Source: Andreprevotia chitinilytica DSM 18519 (lineage in GTDB: Bacteria > Pseudomonadota > Gammaproteobacteria > Burkholderiales > Chitinibacteraceae). From it: a DNA stretch of 64,000 nt. The notes beneath the pieces were generated by a model. It had not been told where the DNA came from. It made no database searches and saw nothing but the letters and a program-made list of their open reading frames with translations. Where the stretch lies: assembly GCF_000711875.1 (NCBI RefSeq), contig NZ_JONM01000005.1, positions 186,001-250,000 of the forward strand, in the 5' to 3' direction. Positions 23,827 through 33,040 of this stretch are shown piece by piece (within the stretch, counting starts at the first letter, position 1; every line of letters begins with the position of its first letter). Both the position numbers and the translations under genes were made by a program.

Positions 23827-24768
23827 ATGCAGCTCAAATGGATTGGTGATCTTCTGGCTTTGGCCGATACCCGTAGTTTTTCGCGGGCGGCCGAGGTGCG
23901 CCATATCACGCAGTCGGCGTTATCCCGCCGCATTCAGTCGCTGGAATATTGGGTGGGCGCGGAGCTGGTGCACCGCGGTACTTATCCGCTGGAGCTGACC
24001 GCTGCCGGCCAGCAATTCTGCGAGCAGGGGCGGGAGGCGCTGGCCCTGCTGCTGAACGTGCGATCCGATATCCGGCGCGATGCCAAGATGCTGGGGCGGG
24101 CCATTCAGGTCACGGCCGGGCATTCGCTTTCGATGACGTTCTTGCCCAAATGGCTGAAGCAGACCCAGCCCCGGCACGATCATTTCAACGTGCGGGTGGT
24201 GGCGGCCAATGTGCACGATGCGGTGCTGGCCCTGGCCGATGGCGCGTGCGATTTGATGTTCGGCTATCACCATCCCGGCGCGCCCATCCTGCTTGATCCG
24301 GCCAAGTTCGCCAGCGTCACGCTCGGGCATGAGTTGTTCATTCCCGTCTCCGCACCGGATGCGCGCGGCAAGCCGCTGTTTGCCTTGCCCGGCACAGCTG
24401 CCGCGCCGGTGCCTTACCTCGCGTATACAGCGACGACCTTCCTTGCCCGCATCGTTGACGTGATCCTCAAGCAAGCCGTCACGCCGCATGTGCTGGAGCG
24501 GTGCTATGAAGCAGATATGGCGCTGCTGCTGATGAAAATGGCGAAAGAAGGCTACGGCGTGGCGTGGCTGCCGGAGGGCGTGGTTGCGGATGAATTGGCC
24601 GCCCGTACGCTCGTGCGGGCCGGTGGGCCGGAATGGACCGCCGAGCTGGAAATCCGCGCCTATCGCGCCGTGCAGAGCGCCAATCCCACCCTGCGGGAAC
24701 TGTGGCTGTCGCTGCTGGAAGAACACCAGGGCGGCGAGCATCCGGCGGGTGGAGTGGTGGACAAGTAA
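23827..24768 (+). CDS. LysR family transcriptional regulator, HypT-like
   Basis: 313 residues if it starts at [10 protein letters not shown]; starts at 23761 or TTG 23743 are also open and none has a good ribosome site. The N-terminal winged helix (about 1-60) has [23 protein letters not shown]. The effector domain contains [14 protein letters not shown] and [12 protein letters not shown], which resemble E. coli HypT (YjiE) and its relatives more than typical LysR proteins. It is divergent from aspA and next to a chemoreceptor, so control of the acidic amino-acid genes is a reasonable inference; response to hypochlorite, as in HypT, cannot be judged from sequence. Confidence 0.87.
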   Translation: MQLKWIGDLLALADTRSFSRAAEVRHITQSALSRRIQSLEYWVGAELVHRGTYPLELTAAGQQFCEQGREALALLLNVRSDIRRDAKMLGRAIQVTAGHSLSMTFLPKWLKQTQPRHDHFNVRVVAANVHDAVLALADGACDLMFGYHHPGAPILLDPAKFASVTLGHELFIPVSAPDARGKPLFALPGTAAAPVPYLAYTATTFLARIVDVILKQAVTPHVLERCYEADMALLLMKMAKEGYGVAWLPEGVVADELAARTLVRAGGPEWTAELEIRAYRAVQSANPTLRELWLSLLEEHQGGEHPAGGVVDK

Positions 24769-24847
24769 TGCATCACCTCAACGCCTTGCCTTACCCATTG
24801 CGAGCAGGTGGGGCAGCGGCAGACCAATCAGACAAGAGAACGTACCC

Positions 24848-26728
24848 ATGACCCTCAAACACCGCCTGCTTCTTTTTGTGACTGCGCTGGTCGCGGCCGT
24901 TGTGGTCGTGTTGTCGGCGACCGCCTATTGGTCGATGCACGCCGAGATTCTGGCCGGGGCCAGCAACGAAATCGCTGTGGCGGTGCGCGGTAATGTCGAA
25001 GCGCTGTCCCGTTGGGTGGCGCAGCGGCGGGATGCCATCACCGCCGCATCGACCAAAGTCAGCGGCGCGGCTGATCCGGTGCCGTTTCTGGATGCCGGCC
25101 GCATTGCCGGGCGCTTCGACCAAACCTTTGTCGGTTATGCGGACAAACGCATGATCTATCACCTGCCGACGAAGCACGCGCCGGCCGATTACGATCCGAC
25201 TTCGCGGCCTTGGTACAAGAAAGCGAACGGCAGCACCACAGCCGTGGTGTCTGCGCCGTATATCTTTGCTTCCACCAAGAAGCTGGGGCTGACCTTTGCC
25301 AGCCCGGTGGTTGAGAACGGCCAGACAGTCGGTGTGGTGGGCGGCGATATATCGCTCGAAGAAATGACCGCCCTGGTGCAAGGCATCAAGCTGCGCGGCG
25401 CGGGGTATGCCTTTCTGACCACGCGGGACGGCAAGGTGATCGCGCATCCCGCGCCGGAATCCACCCTCAAGCCGATTGGCGAAGTCATGCCCGGCCTGAC
25501 GGAAAACCAGCTGCAGGAATTCTTGACCAAGGGTTCACAAACCGAAATCCGCCTCGACGGCCATGATAAATACCTGACCATCACCGAAGTACCGGGCACG
25601 GATTGGCTGCTTGGCTTCGTCACCGACAAGACCGAGGTGCTGGCCCCGCTGGATACGCTGCTGATCAAGCTGGCCGTCGCGTGTTTGGGCGTTGCGGTCA
25701 TCGCCATCCTGATCGCCAACTTCGCGCTGACCCAGCTGTTGTCTGGCTTGCTCAAGCTGCGTGACGCGCTGTTGGAAATCGCTGAAGGGGATGCCGATCT
25801 CACCCGCACCATCACCGTATCGCGTCGGGACGAAATCGGCCTGGCGGCCGAGGCTTTTAACCGCTTCGTCGCCACCTTGCGCACCATTTTCGCCAAGGTG
25901 CGTGATGACGCAGTCGGGCTCTCCAAAGGTGTGCATGAACTACACGATGCGACGCAGCGCGTATCGAAGGAATCCGCCCGCCAAGCGCAGATGTCGAGCG
26001 AAAACGCCGCCACCATCGAGGAAATGACCGTCAGCATCAATCACATCGCCGCGAACGCGCACGATGCGGAGGCGGTCGCCGCGCAGACGGGCGATACCTC
26101 GCAGCAATCGTCGCGTTCCGTAGCCGCGCTGGCCGATGAAATCAGTTCCGTTTTGCAGGACGTGGAACACCTCGCCACCACCGTGGCATCGCACGGCGAT
26201 CGGTTGTCCGAAATCAATTCGATCGTCGCGGTCATCAAGGAAATCGCCGATCAAACCAACTTGCTGGCATTGAATGCCGCCATCGAAGCCGCCCGCGCCG
26301 GCGAGCAGGGGCGCGGTTTCGCCGTGGTGGCCGACGAGGTGCGCAAGCTGGCTGAGCGTGCCGGCAAGGCGACGGTGGAAATTACCCAGCTCAGCTCCGG
26401 CACCGAGCATGAAATCCAGGCGGTGCTGTCCGGCATGGAAAAAACACGCAGCTCGGTGAAATCCAGCGTGGCGCGCTCTACGCAGGCGGCTGAGGAAATT
26501 GCGGGGATTCAGGCGCGGATGGCGCAGGTGGTCAACAGCATTCGCGACATCGCTGCCGCCACGCACGAGCAATCGGTGGCGGCCAACGAGATGGCGAAGT
26601 TTGCCGAATCGGCCAATCAGGTGGCCAACGAAACGGATGCCGCTGTGCAACAGGCTTCCGGCACGGTGGCGCAACTCAATACAGTGGCGAGCGGTTTAAG
26701 TGAGATCATGCGGCGGTTTCAGGTGTAA
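24848..26728 (+). CDS. methyl-accepting chemotaxis protein with dCache sensor
   Basis: 626 residues. Topology: membrane helix at about 7-30, periplasmic dCache domain (about 35-275), second helix near 280-300, a HAMP ([20 protein letters not shown]) and the signalling domain with the hairpin tip [40 protein letters not shown]. The sensor has [12 protein letters not shown] and later GGDIS, the Arg-Trp-Tyr and Asp set typical of dCache domains that bind amino acids by the amino and carboxyl groups. Sensing of an amino acid such as aspartate or glutamate would fit the neighbourhood, but is inference. ATG 24848 is used because the sequence before it overlaps the LysR gene and is not coding. Confidence 0.92.
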   Translation: MTLKHRLLLFVTALVAAVVVVLSATAYWSMHAEILAGASNEIAVAVRGNVEALSRWVAQRRDAITAASTKVSGAADPVPFLDAGRIAGRFDQTFVGYADKRMIYHLPTKHAPADYDPTSRPWYKKANGSTTAVVSAPYIFASTKKLGLTFASPVVENGQTVGVVGGDISLEEMTALVQGIKLRGAGYAFLTTRDGKVIAHPAPESTLKPIGEVMPGLTENQLQEFLTKGSQTEIRLDGHDKYLTITEVPGTDWLLGFVTDKTEVLAPLDTLLIKLAVACLGVAVIAILIANFALTQLLSGLLKLRDALLEIAEGDADLTRTITVSRRDEIGLAAEAFNRFVATLRTIFAKVRDDAVGLSKGVHELHDATQRVSKESARQAQMSSENAATIEEMTVSINHIAANAHDAEAVAAQTGDTSQQSSRSVAALADEISSVLQDVEHLATTVASHGDRLSEINSIVAVIKEIADQTNLLALNAAIEAARAGEQGRGFAVVADEVRKLAERAGKATVEITQLSSGTEHEIQAVLSGMEKTRSSVKSSVARSTQAAEEIAGIQARMAQVVNSIRDIAAATHEQSVAANEMAKFAESANQVANETDAAVQQASGTVAQLNTVASGLSEIMRRFQV

Positions 26729-26760
26729 CCGTTTTAGTTGTAACAAAACCACGCAGATCG

Positions 26761-27420
26761 ATGACCATTCACGTTTACCAACCTCCCAGCCATACCGCGC
26801 TTGCGCCGATCTTTGTCGATGACCATCTGGTGGTGCTCGACAAACCCGCCGGCCTGCTCGCCGTGCCGGGGCGCGGCGAGGACAAGCAGGATTGCCTCTC
26901 CAGCCGTATCCAGCTGGATTACCCGGATGCATTGATCGTGCATCGGCTGGATATGGCGACCTCCGGCCTCGTCGTCTTTGCGCGGGGCGAGGCGGCGCAA
27001 CGGGCGCTCGGGATTGCTTTTATCGAGCGGCGGGTGGACAAGCGCTATGTGGCGGTGGTCGCCGGCCAATTGCCGGTCGAGGGCGAGATCGATCTGCCGC
27101 TGATGGCCGATTGGCCCAACCGGCCGCTACAAAAAGTCGATGCCGAACACGGCAAACTGTCCCTCACGCGCTATCGGTGCCTGGCGTACGACGTCGCCAG
27201 CGACACCAGCCGCGTCGAGCTGGAGCCGATCACCGGCCGCACGCATCAATTGCGCGTGCATCTCATGGCGATTGGTCATCCGATCGTTGGGGATGGCTTG
27301 TATGCCGGGCCGGTCTGGGCGGCGCGGGCAGATCGGCTGCTGCTGCATGCCGGGATGCTGGCGCTGCCGCATCCAGTGACGGGGGAGCGGATGGTATTTG
27401 AGGCGGCGGTGCCGTTTTGA
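26761..27420 (+). CDS. rluA: 23S rRNA/tRNA pseudouridine synthase RluA
   Basis: 219 residues, the same length as E. coli RluA, and alike along its whole length. It includes VDDHLVVLDKPAGLLAVPGR, the catalytic-Asp motif HRLDMATSG, LMADWPNRPLQKV and ITGRTHQLRVH. RluA makes pseudouridine at position 746 of 23S rRNA and 32 of some tRNAs. It is a compact catalytic domain without an S4 domain, as expected for RluA. It starts 32 bp after the chemoreceptor stop; a separate promoter is likely. Confidence 0.93.
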   Translation: MTIHVYQPPSHTALAPIFVDDHLVVLDKPAGLLAVPGRGEDKQDCLSSRIQLDYPDALIVHRLDMATSGLVVFARGEAAQRALGIAFIERRVDKRYVAVVAGQLPVEGEIDLPLMADWPNRPLQKVDAEHGKLSLTRYRCLAYDVASDTSRVELEPITGRTHQLRVHLMAIGHPIVGDGLYAGPVWAARADRLLLHAGMLALPHPVTGERMVFEAAVPF

Positions 27421-27433
27421 GCGCACGTCACAC

Positions 27434-27507
27434 GTAGCCCGGACGGCTTTGCCGGCCGGGGCTGTTTTGCGAAAGGACACCCTGGCCGGCAAAGCCGTCC
27501 GGGCTAC
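27434..27507. repeat. interspersed inverted repeat, family D copy 2
   Basis: GTAGCCCGGACGGCTTTGCC...AAGCCGTCCGGGCTAC, long hairpin, twin of 21790-21860. Confidence 0.85.
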
Positions 27508-27595
27508 GGAACAAGTCCCTACACCCGATTGATCCCGTTGTTGCGGCCGTTTGAGCTGAGACTGACTGCCGCGAGCGTGCAAAACGGGTTTTGCG

Positions 27596-27867
27596 CTAGC
27601 GCTTCAACGGGGCAGGACGGTCGGTGGGCTGACCGGCTGCCTTGGCCCACAAATAGCGATGAACCGCGTCAGCCTCGTAACCCACGTTGGTTTTACCGGC
27701 TTCGCACTCGGAGGTCAGTGCATCCTGATCACGCTTGCGGACTGTTCTGCTCTCTGTACCTGCGCTTCCAGCGCGTCGACCATCCAGGCTTGGGGTGTTT
27801 GCCCGGCAGCTTGAGCAAGCTGGGTGATGCGGGCTTTCAGGTCTGCTGACAATTTGAGCGTGGTCAC
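27596..27867 (-). pseudogene. frameshifted CopG/ribbon-helix-helix antitoxin
   Basis: On the minus strand a GTG at 27867 opens VTTLKLSADLKARITQLAQA followed by AGQTPQAWMVDALEAQVQRAEQS, the N-terminal ribbon-helix-helix DNA-binding part of a CopG-type antitoxin. The frame then stops early. Shifting frame at about 27736-27741 (near TCCGCAAG) restores KRDQDALTSECEAGKTNVGY, EADAVHRYLWAKAAGQ and a Pro-rich end PTDRPAPLKR before TAG at 27596, exactly the C-terminal half such proteins have. One missing base explains it. No RelE/ParE toxin follows. A sequencing error is the main alternative. Confidence 0.75.
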
Positions 27868-27904
27868 TGGCAGTTTGTCGGTGTGTTTTGGAAATTCAGC
27901 TGGC

Positions 27905-29290
27905 CTAATCCACCCAGCGCATCTTGAACGTCCGCCCCTTGATGGCGCTGCGGCTCAGGCGTTTGAATGCCGCATCGGCCACGCTGCGTTCGATGGCCAC
28001 AAAGCACTGCGTATCGAACACGCTGATCTTGCCGACCTGATTGCCGGCCAAGCCGCCATCGCCGGTCAGTGCGCCGAGCAAATCGCCGGGGCGCAGTTTG
28101 TCTTTCTTGCCGCCGGCGATATTGAGTGTGCGCATGGTCGGGGTGAGTGGGGCCGGGTCGGTGTCTTGCAGTTCGGCGCGGTCGAACCAGCTGACCGGGC
28201 CGTTCTGATATTCCTCGATCAGCTTTACCCACTTCTTGTCTTGCGGCGCAGCCAGGCTCACCGCCAAGCCCTTGTCGTGACCGCGACCAGTACGGCCAAT
28301 GCGGTGGATGTGGATTTCGGTATCGCGGGATACATCGGCGTTGATCACCATATCCAGCGTCTGGATATCCAGTCCGCGCGCGGCAACGTCGGTGGCGACC
28401 AGCACGGTGATGCTCTGGTTGGCGAACATCACCAGCGTTTCGTCGCGGTCGCGCTGATCCAGCTCACCATACAGCGCCCGGGCGGCGAAACCTTGTTCGC
28501 GCAGGGCGGCGACCAGTTCGCGGCAATGGATCTTGGTGTTGCAGAAGGTAAGCGCGGAGGACGGGCGGAAGTGGCGCAGCAACTCGGCCACCACTTGATT
28601 GCGTTCTTCATGCGGCACTTCGTAGAAGCGCTGCTCGATCCGGCTGGCTTGATGCTGGCTTTCCACCTTGATTTCCAGCGGCTGGCGCAGGAAGGGCGAG
28701 GCGATTTTGCGGATGGCATCCGGATAAGTGGCGGAGAACAACATCGTCTGCCGCCGCGACGGGCAGGCGCGCACGATGCGGGTAATGTCATCCACGAAGC
28801 CCATGTCCACCATGCGGTCGGCTTCATCCAGCACGAGGGTGCTGATACCGGCGAGATTGAGCGTTTCGCGGAACAGGTGATCCTGAATCCGCCCTGGCGT
28901 GCCGACGACGATGTGTGCGCCGTGCTCCAGCGAGGCGATCTGCGGCCCCATGCGCGTGCCGCCGCACAGGCTGACGATCTTCACGTTTTCCAGATGCCGC
29001 GCCAGTTTGCGCAGCTCGCCCGCGACTTGATCGGCCAGTTCGCGCGTCGGGCACAGCACTAGCCCTTGCACGCCGAAGTAACGCGGGTTGAGCTTCTGCA
29101 GCAGGCCGATGCCGAAGGTGGCCGTCTTGCCGCTGCCGGTCTTGGCCTGCGCGATCAGATCGCGGCCCTCCAGCACGGCGGGCAGGCCAGCGGCCTGAAT
29201 GGCGGTCATCTGTTGATAACCGAGGCTGGCAAGATTGGCGAGAAACGGAGCCGGCAGCGCCAGCGAGGAAAAAGCGGCGGATTGGGTCAT
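27905..29290 (-). CDS. dbpA: ATP-dependent RNA helicase DbpA
   Basis: 461 residues, DEAD-box helicase for 50S ribosome assembly. Motifs: Q-motif region GYQQMTAIQ, Walker A AKTGSGKT, PTRELA, GTPGR, DEAD at DEADRM, SAT in LFSATYP, and HRIGRTGR. The C-terminal 75 residues (RTLNIAGGKKDKLRPGDLLG, GKISVFD, IKGRTFKMR) form the DbpA RNA-binding domain that recognises 23S rRNA hairpin 92. Length and the C-terminal domain separate it from RhlE and SrmB. Confidence 0.95.
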   Translation of the reverse strand: MTQSAAFSSLALPAPFLANLASLGYQQMTAIQAAGLPAVLEGRDLIAQAKTGSGKTATFGIGLLQKLNPRYFGVQGLVLCPTRELADQVAGELRKLARHLENVKIVSLCGGTRMGPQIASLEHGAHIVVGTPGRIQDHLFRETLNLAGISTLVLDEADRMVDMGFVDDITRIVRACPSRRQTMLFSATYPDAIRKIASPFLRQPLEIKVESQHQASRIEQRFYEVPHEERNQVVAELLRHFRPSSALTFCNTKIHCRELVAALREQGFAARALYGELDQRDRDETLVMFANQSITVLVATDVAARGLDIQTLDMVINADVSRDTEIHIHRIGRTGRGHDKGLAVSLAAPQDKKWVKLIEEYQNGPVSWFDRAELQDTDPAPLTPTMRTLNIAGGKKDKLRPGDLLGALTGDGGLAGNQVGKISVFDTQCFVAIERSVADAAFKRLSRSAIKGRTFKMRWVD

Positions 29291-29419
29291 GGTGCGCGGC
29301 CGGAATTGAATGGTTTCGGAGTCTAGCAGTGAGGCGGGGCGGGGGCTATGGAAATGCCGTGTCGGGGCGTTTGGGCGGCTGGTTTTTTGATGTGTTGATT
29401 GCTTGGTGGGGTGTGTTTC

Positions 29420-29446
29420 GTAGGGCGGGTTAATAACCCGCCGCGC
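29420..29446. repeat. short family C-like hairpin
   Basis: GTAGGGCGGGTTAATAACCCGCC forms a tight hairpin and shares its start with the family C repeats at 7040 and 13288. The rest of 29291-29526 shows no gene. Confidence 0.6.
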
Positions 29447-29526
29447 AAGGTTTGCCCCGTTCCATTTTGCTGTCTTGTAACTTTCCTGGTGGTATCTTCA
29501 AACTTTTGTCGGCCAGGAGCAAAACC

Positions 29527-30027
29527 ATGCAAGTCCGTATCGACCAATATCACGGCGCAACCATCCGGGGCATCAATGTGGCCACTTCTCTGCGGGACGG
29601 CCGCAATCTCCGCGAGATTGACGCGGCGTGGCAGCGAGTCAGTGCTGGGCATCTGCTGGCTGGGGTGCCGGGGCGTGGCAGCGACTTTCACCCTTTCCTG
29701 GGGGTGATATCAGGGTTCGATCACGCCACCACCGATTTCAATTATCTGATTGGCGTGCCGGTGACGGCAGCGAGTGAGAGTGCGGAAGGCTTTACTACGG
29801 TGACCGTGCCGGCTGGCCAATATGCGGTGCTGACGACTGATCCGGCGGCTGAAGAGGCTGATTTCATCCGCGCTATTCAACAGGGCTGGCAATACCTGAT
29901 GCATGACTGGTTTCCGGCTTCGGGCTATCAACATGCTGGCACGCCGGATTTCGAGCTGTATGACGAACGTGGCGAGCCGGGTTTGCCGAACCGTACGATG
30001 GAAATCTGGATGCCGGTGAAGCGATAG
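29527..30027 (+). CDS. GyrI-like effector-binding domain protein
   Basis: 166 residues, cytoplasmic. ATG 29527 is preceded by AGGAG; the earlier in-frame ATG-like start at 29452 has none. The sequence fits the AraC effector-binding/GyrI-like fold: a duplicated beta-alpha unit with FNYLIGVPV, TTVTVPAGQYAVLTT and the C-terminal FELYDERG...MEIWMPVK. Such stand-alone domains bind small amphipathic or cationic compounds or act on proteins such as gyrase. The ligand cannot be predicted. It is a single gene between dbpA (opposite strand) and a MATE pump. Confidence 0.82.
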   Translation: MQVRIDQYHGATIRGINVATSLRDGRNLREIDAAWQRVSAGHLLAGVPGRGSDFHPFLGVISGFDHATTDFNYLIGVPVTAASESAEGFTTVTVPAGQYAVLTTDPAAEEADFIRAIQQGWQYLMHDWFPASGYQHAGTPDFELYDERGEPGLPNRTMEIWMPVKR

Positions 30028-30037
30028 GGGCGCATTT

Positions 30038-30072
30038 TGTAGGATGGCTATCGCGAGCCCCACCCATCCTAC
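30038..30072. repeat. short inverted repeat, family F-like
   Basis: TGTAGGATGG...CCATCCTAC with GGCT/AGCC inside, a small hairpin after the GyrI-like gene; the ends resemble the larger element at 38018-38163. Confidence 0.6.
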
Positions 30073-30164
30073 GGTTCATGGCATTTAATCAGCACAACGG
30101 CATATCCAAAACGGTTTGAATCGCACAAAATGGCGGTTTTCCGCGTACCGAAGCGATTTTTCTG

Positions 30165-31529
30165 ATGTCTGCACCCACCAAGCCACTCCGGCTTTCCCTG
30201 TTCCAGTTGGCCTTGCCGATCTTTTTTGAACAGCTGCTGCACATGCTGGTCGGCATGGTCGACGTGTTCATGGTCAGCCATGTGGGCGACGCGGCGGTGG
30301 CAGGGCTCGCTGCCGCCAACCAGATCGTCTCGCTATGCATCATGGTGTTCGGTTTCGTCGGCATCGGCGGCAGCGTAGTGCTGACGCATCATCTCGGCGC
30401 TGGCGACAAGGCCGGCGCGGCGCAGACGGCTCGCTCTACTATCGCGGTCAATGCCTGGATCGGCTTGGCGATCAGCCTGTTGGTGGCACTGGCGGCCGGG
30501 CCGCTGTTGCGTGCCATGCAGTTGTCCGAGCATTTGCGCGTCTACGCTTGGCCGTTTTTGACCATTCTGGGCAGCACGCTGTTTCTGGAGGCGATCAACC
30601 TGTCGATCTCGGCGGTCTTGCGCGCGCATGGCTATACGCGAGCGGCGATGTGGGTGAGTCTGGCGCAGAACCTCGTCAACGCGGCTGGCAATGCGGTGCT
30701 GCTGTTCGGGTGGTTCGGCTTGCCGGCGCTCGGCGTGGTTGGGGTGGCGTGGTCGACGGTATTCAGCCGCGTGCTTGCCTTGGTCGCGTTGCTGTTCTTG
30801 TTATCGCGCGCACTGCACTTGCGGCTGGTACTGCGCGATCTATTCGTGATTCCGCGTGATGTATTGCGGCGCATCCTGCATATCGGCCTGCCCGCCGCGG
30901 GCGAGAAAGTCAGCTGGTATCTTGCCTTCATGACCATCACCGCGCTGTCTGCCCGCATGGGCGACGCCGTGCTCGCCACCCAGTCCTACACCATGCAATT
31001 GGTGCATATCGTGGTGCTGGCGAGCGTATCGATCGGCCTTGCCACCGAGATCATGATCGGCCATCTGGTCGGCCGTGGTGATTTCGATGCCGCCTATACG
31101 CAAGTCCTGCGCAGTTTGAAAATCGGCTGGATGATCGCTGTGGGCGTAGCGGCGGTCGTTGCCTTGCTCGCCCCGTGGCTGCTGGGCTGCTTCACCAAGG
31201 ACGCCGCGATCATCGCCACTGGCACGCTGCTGATGCGGATCGGCATTGTGCTGGAGCCTGGGCGTGTCGCCAATCTGGTCGCCATCAACGCCTTGCGCGC
31301 CACTGGCGATGCCCGCTATCCGGCAATGATCGGCGTGATCTCGATGTGGGGCGTGCTGGTAGGCGGCAGCTGGCTGCTGGGAACCGTGCTCGGTTTGGGC
31401 TTGGTCGGCGTGTGGCTGGCGATGTTGTGTGACGAATGGCTGCGCGGGGTGTTGATGTATCGCCGCTGGCAGCGCCGGGCGTGGCTGCCGCATGCGCAGG
31501 CGACGCATGCGAAGTTGGCGGTGGCTTGA
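30165..31529 (+). CDS. MATE family multidrug/Na+ or H+ antiporter
   Basis: 454 residues with about 12 membrane helices in two similar halves. The first half opens with LALPIFFEQLLHMLVGMVDV (a MATE hallmark with Pro and Glu in helix 1) and continues MVSHVGDAAVAGLAAANQI. The second half has HIGLPAAGEKVSWYLAFM and TQSYTMQLVHIV. It exports cationic drugs or metabolites using a Na+ or H+ gradient. Substrate is unknown. The upstream interval (30073-30164) has a possible promoter but no gene. Confidence 0.9.
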   Translation: MSAPTKPLRLSLFQLALPIFFEQLLHMLVGMVDVFMVSHVGDAAVAGLAAANQIVSLCIMVFGFVGIGGSVVLTHHLGAGDKAGAAQTARSTIAVNAWIGLAISLLVALAAGPLLRAMQLSEHLRVYAWPFLTILGSTLFLEAINLSISAVLRAHGYTRAAMWVSLAQNLVNAAGNAVLLFGWFGLPALGVVGVAWSTVFSRVLALVALLFLLSRALHLRLVLRDLFVIPRDVLRRILHIGLPAAGEKVSWYLAFMTITALSARMGDAVLATQSYTMQLVHIVVLASVSIGLATEIMIGHLVGRGDFDAAYTQVLRSLKIGWMIAVGVAAVVALLAPWLLGCFTKDAAIIATGTLLMRIGIVLEPGRVANLVAINALRATGDARYPAMIGVISMWGVLVGGSWLLGTVLGLGLVGVWLAMLCDEWLRGVLMYRRWQRRAWLPHAQATHAKLAVA

Positions 31530-31535
31530 GGTGGG

Positions 31536-32864
31536 TTACAAGCGTGTAGCCAGTTGCGCTAGTCGGGCTTGCCATTGTCCCGCGATTGTTCTGAAGCCGT
31601 CATCGATGCGGGTATCGGCTCCGACTTGCCGCCAGTAGTTTTGTGCATGCGGCAGCACTTCCGCCCACACGTCCAGATTGGGTGGCGTGGCGAGCGCCAA
31701 TTCGGGTAGCGCCTCCGGCAGATGTCCGCTGGCGCGTGGCGCGTAGTGCATGGGCAACATGTCGTAGGCCGGGGCGATGGTGAGCGGCAGATTGCCATCA
31801 TGCAAAAAGGATAAATTGCCATGGTGCATATCGCTGTTACCGATCAGCACGCCAAAGGCATGGAGCCGCTGTGCAATCGCGTCGGACTCGGGCGTGATGA
31901 TGCGCTGCGCGGCGAGGCTGCCTGTCAGTTGCGGCCAGTTGTCGCCGGCCCGTCCGATGAAGCCGTGATCGAGCGCGGCCAATGACACCACGCCGCGCCG
32001 ACCATATAGGCCGATGCGGTCAAACCGTTGCAGTTGCAGAAAGGTCTGGCGCTCGCTCTGCAGTAGCTCGCTTTGGCTGGCTGGCAAATCGGCAGCCGCC
32101 AGCGTTTGCAGTGCGAGATGTTCGGCCACCAGCAAGCTGGCCCAGCGCTGGCTGGCAGCGTTGATATCCGGCGCGCTGAACTTGACCAGAACCGCTTGTG
32201 GGCCGTGCTCAGTCGAGATCGTTGCAGTGAATTTGGGTTGCTCGCCGCCAGCGGATGAGCCAACGGCCTCACCGGCCAAGGCCAGTCTGGACAGCTCCGC
32301 GAAGGTGGTGATGCGTGCATCTGTTGGGATTGCATGGGGTTCTGGCCGGGCCAGCAACCGACTGGCAGCCGTGTCGCCCAGCAACAGATTACCGACGCTA
32401 TCTTCGCCGGCTTGGGCCAGCGCCAGCAGAACCGCGCTGTCACCCCAAGCATTGAGATCCGCTGGCAAGTTCAGCGCGGCGGCATGGCTGTGCGCAAAGG
32501 CGCGCCCAAGAAAGCCTTGTGGGCGCATGTCTTGCAACCACCACGGCAAACCGTCGTGATGACTGCTGTTGCCGTCGGCCTCGATTACGACGCAACCGTC
32601 GCGCCACACCGGATAGAGCGTGCCCCATTGCACCAGCCGCCCATTGGCGTCCACGCGATGCAGCGTAAATCCGAATTGCCCGGCCACCTGCCGGCGACGG
32701 GCATAGCTGGATTGCCGTGCCTTGCCGAAACGCAGCAAGCCATCACCCAGCGCGGCGACGCGGCGGGAGAGCGTGGGCTGGCTGATGCCAAGCTGCTCGC
32801 ACAGCGTGCGCGCTGGTAGCGGGCCATCGTTCAGTAGGGCAAGTAGCGGGTCGTTGCTGGGCAT
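31536..32864 (-). CDS. HipA-family kinase-like protein, YjjJ/HipH type
   Basis: 442 residues, close in length to E. coli YjjJ (HipH). It differs from HipA by an N-terminal winged helix (about 1-60: LCEQLGISQPTLSRRVAALG). The kinase fold has SSAGGEQPKF as the ATP-loop region, VLVKFSAP with the ATP-binding Lys, LQRFDR, and the catalytic and metal sites in IGNSDMHHGNLS and APAYDMLP. Members act as toxins or stress kinases. No HipB antitoxin is next to it, in keeping with the solitary yjjJ of other bacteria. Its own DNA-binding domain may replace HipB for autoregulation; this is inference. Confidence 0.88.
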   Translation of the reverse strand: MPSNDPLLALLNDGPLPARTLCEQLGISQPTLSRRVAALGDGLLRFGKARQSSYARRRQVAGQFGFTLHRVDANGRLVQWGTLYPVWRDGCVVIEADGNSSHHDGLPWWLQDMRPQGFLGRAFAHSHAAALNLPADLNAWGDSAVLLALAQAGEDSVGNLLLGDTAASRLLARPEPHAIPTDARITTFAELSRLALAGEAVGSSAGGEQPKFTATISTEHGPQAVLVKFSAPDINAASQRWASLLVAEHLALQTLAAADLPASQSELLQSERQTFLQLQRFDRIGLYGRRGVVSLAALDHGFIGRAGDNWPQLTGSLAAQRIITPESDAIAQRLHAFGVLIGNSDMHHGNLSFLHDGNLPLTIAPAYDMLPMHYAPRASGHLPEALPELALATPPNLDVWAEVLPHAQNYWRQVGADTRIDDGFRTIAGQWQARLAQLATRL

Positions 32865-32993
32865 CGAGATGAACTTGAATGGATACTGAATGGATTATGA
32901 ATCGATTTATTTTTGTTTGTTATGAATTTTTGTTTTTATAAAACAAGTTGTTGATGGTTTTTATTCTTGATTTTACGCAGAAAAATGAATGAA

Positions 32994-33023
32994 TAAAAAA
33001 CGGGAAGGCGTGAAGCCTTCCCG
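32994..33023 (-). terminator. rho-independent terminator after ettA
   Basis: Minus-strand stem CGGGAAGGC / GCCTTCCCG with a short loop, followed by a run of T (A run at 32995-33000 on plus). It lies 18 bp after the ettA stop. Confidence 0.9.
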
Positions 33024-33040
33024 TCGTTGCTTGCCTAGCC

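Noticed and set aside
24584-24847. Upstream extension of the chemoreceptor frame
   Set aside because: It overlaps the LysR gene in another frame and lacks membrane-protein character; the receptor starts naturally at 24848 with its first helix.
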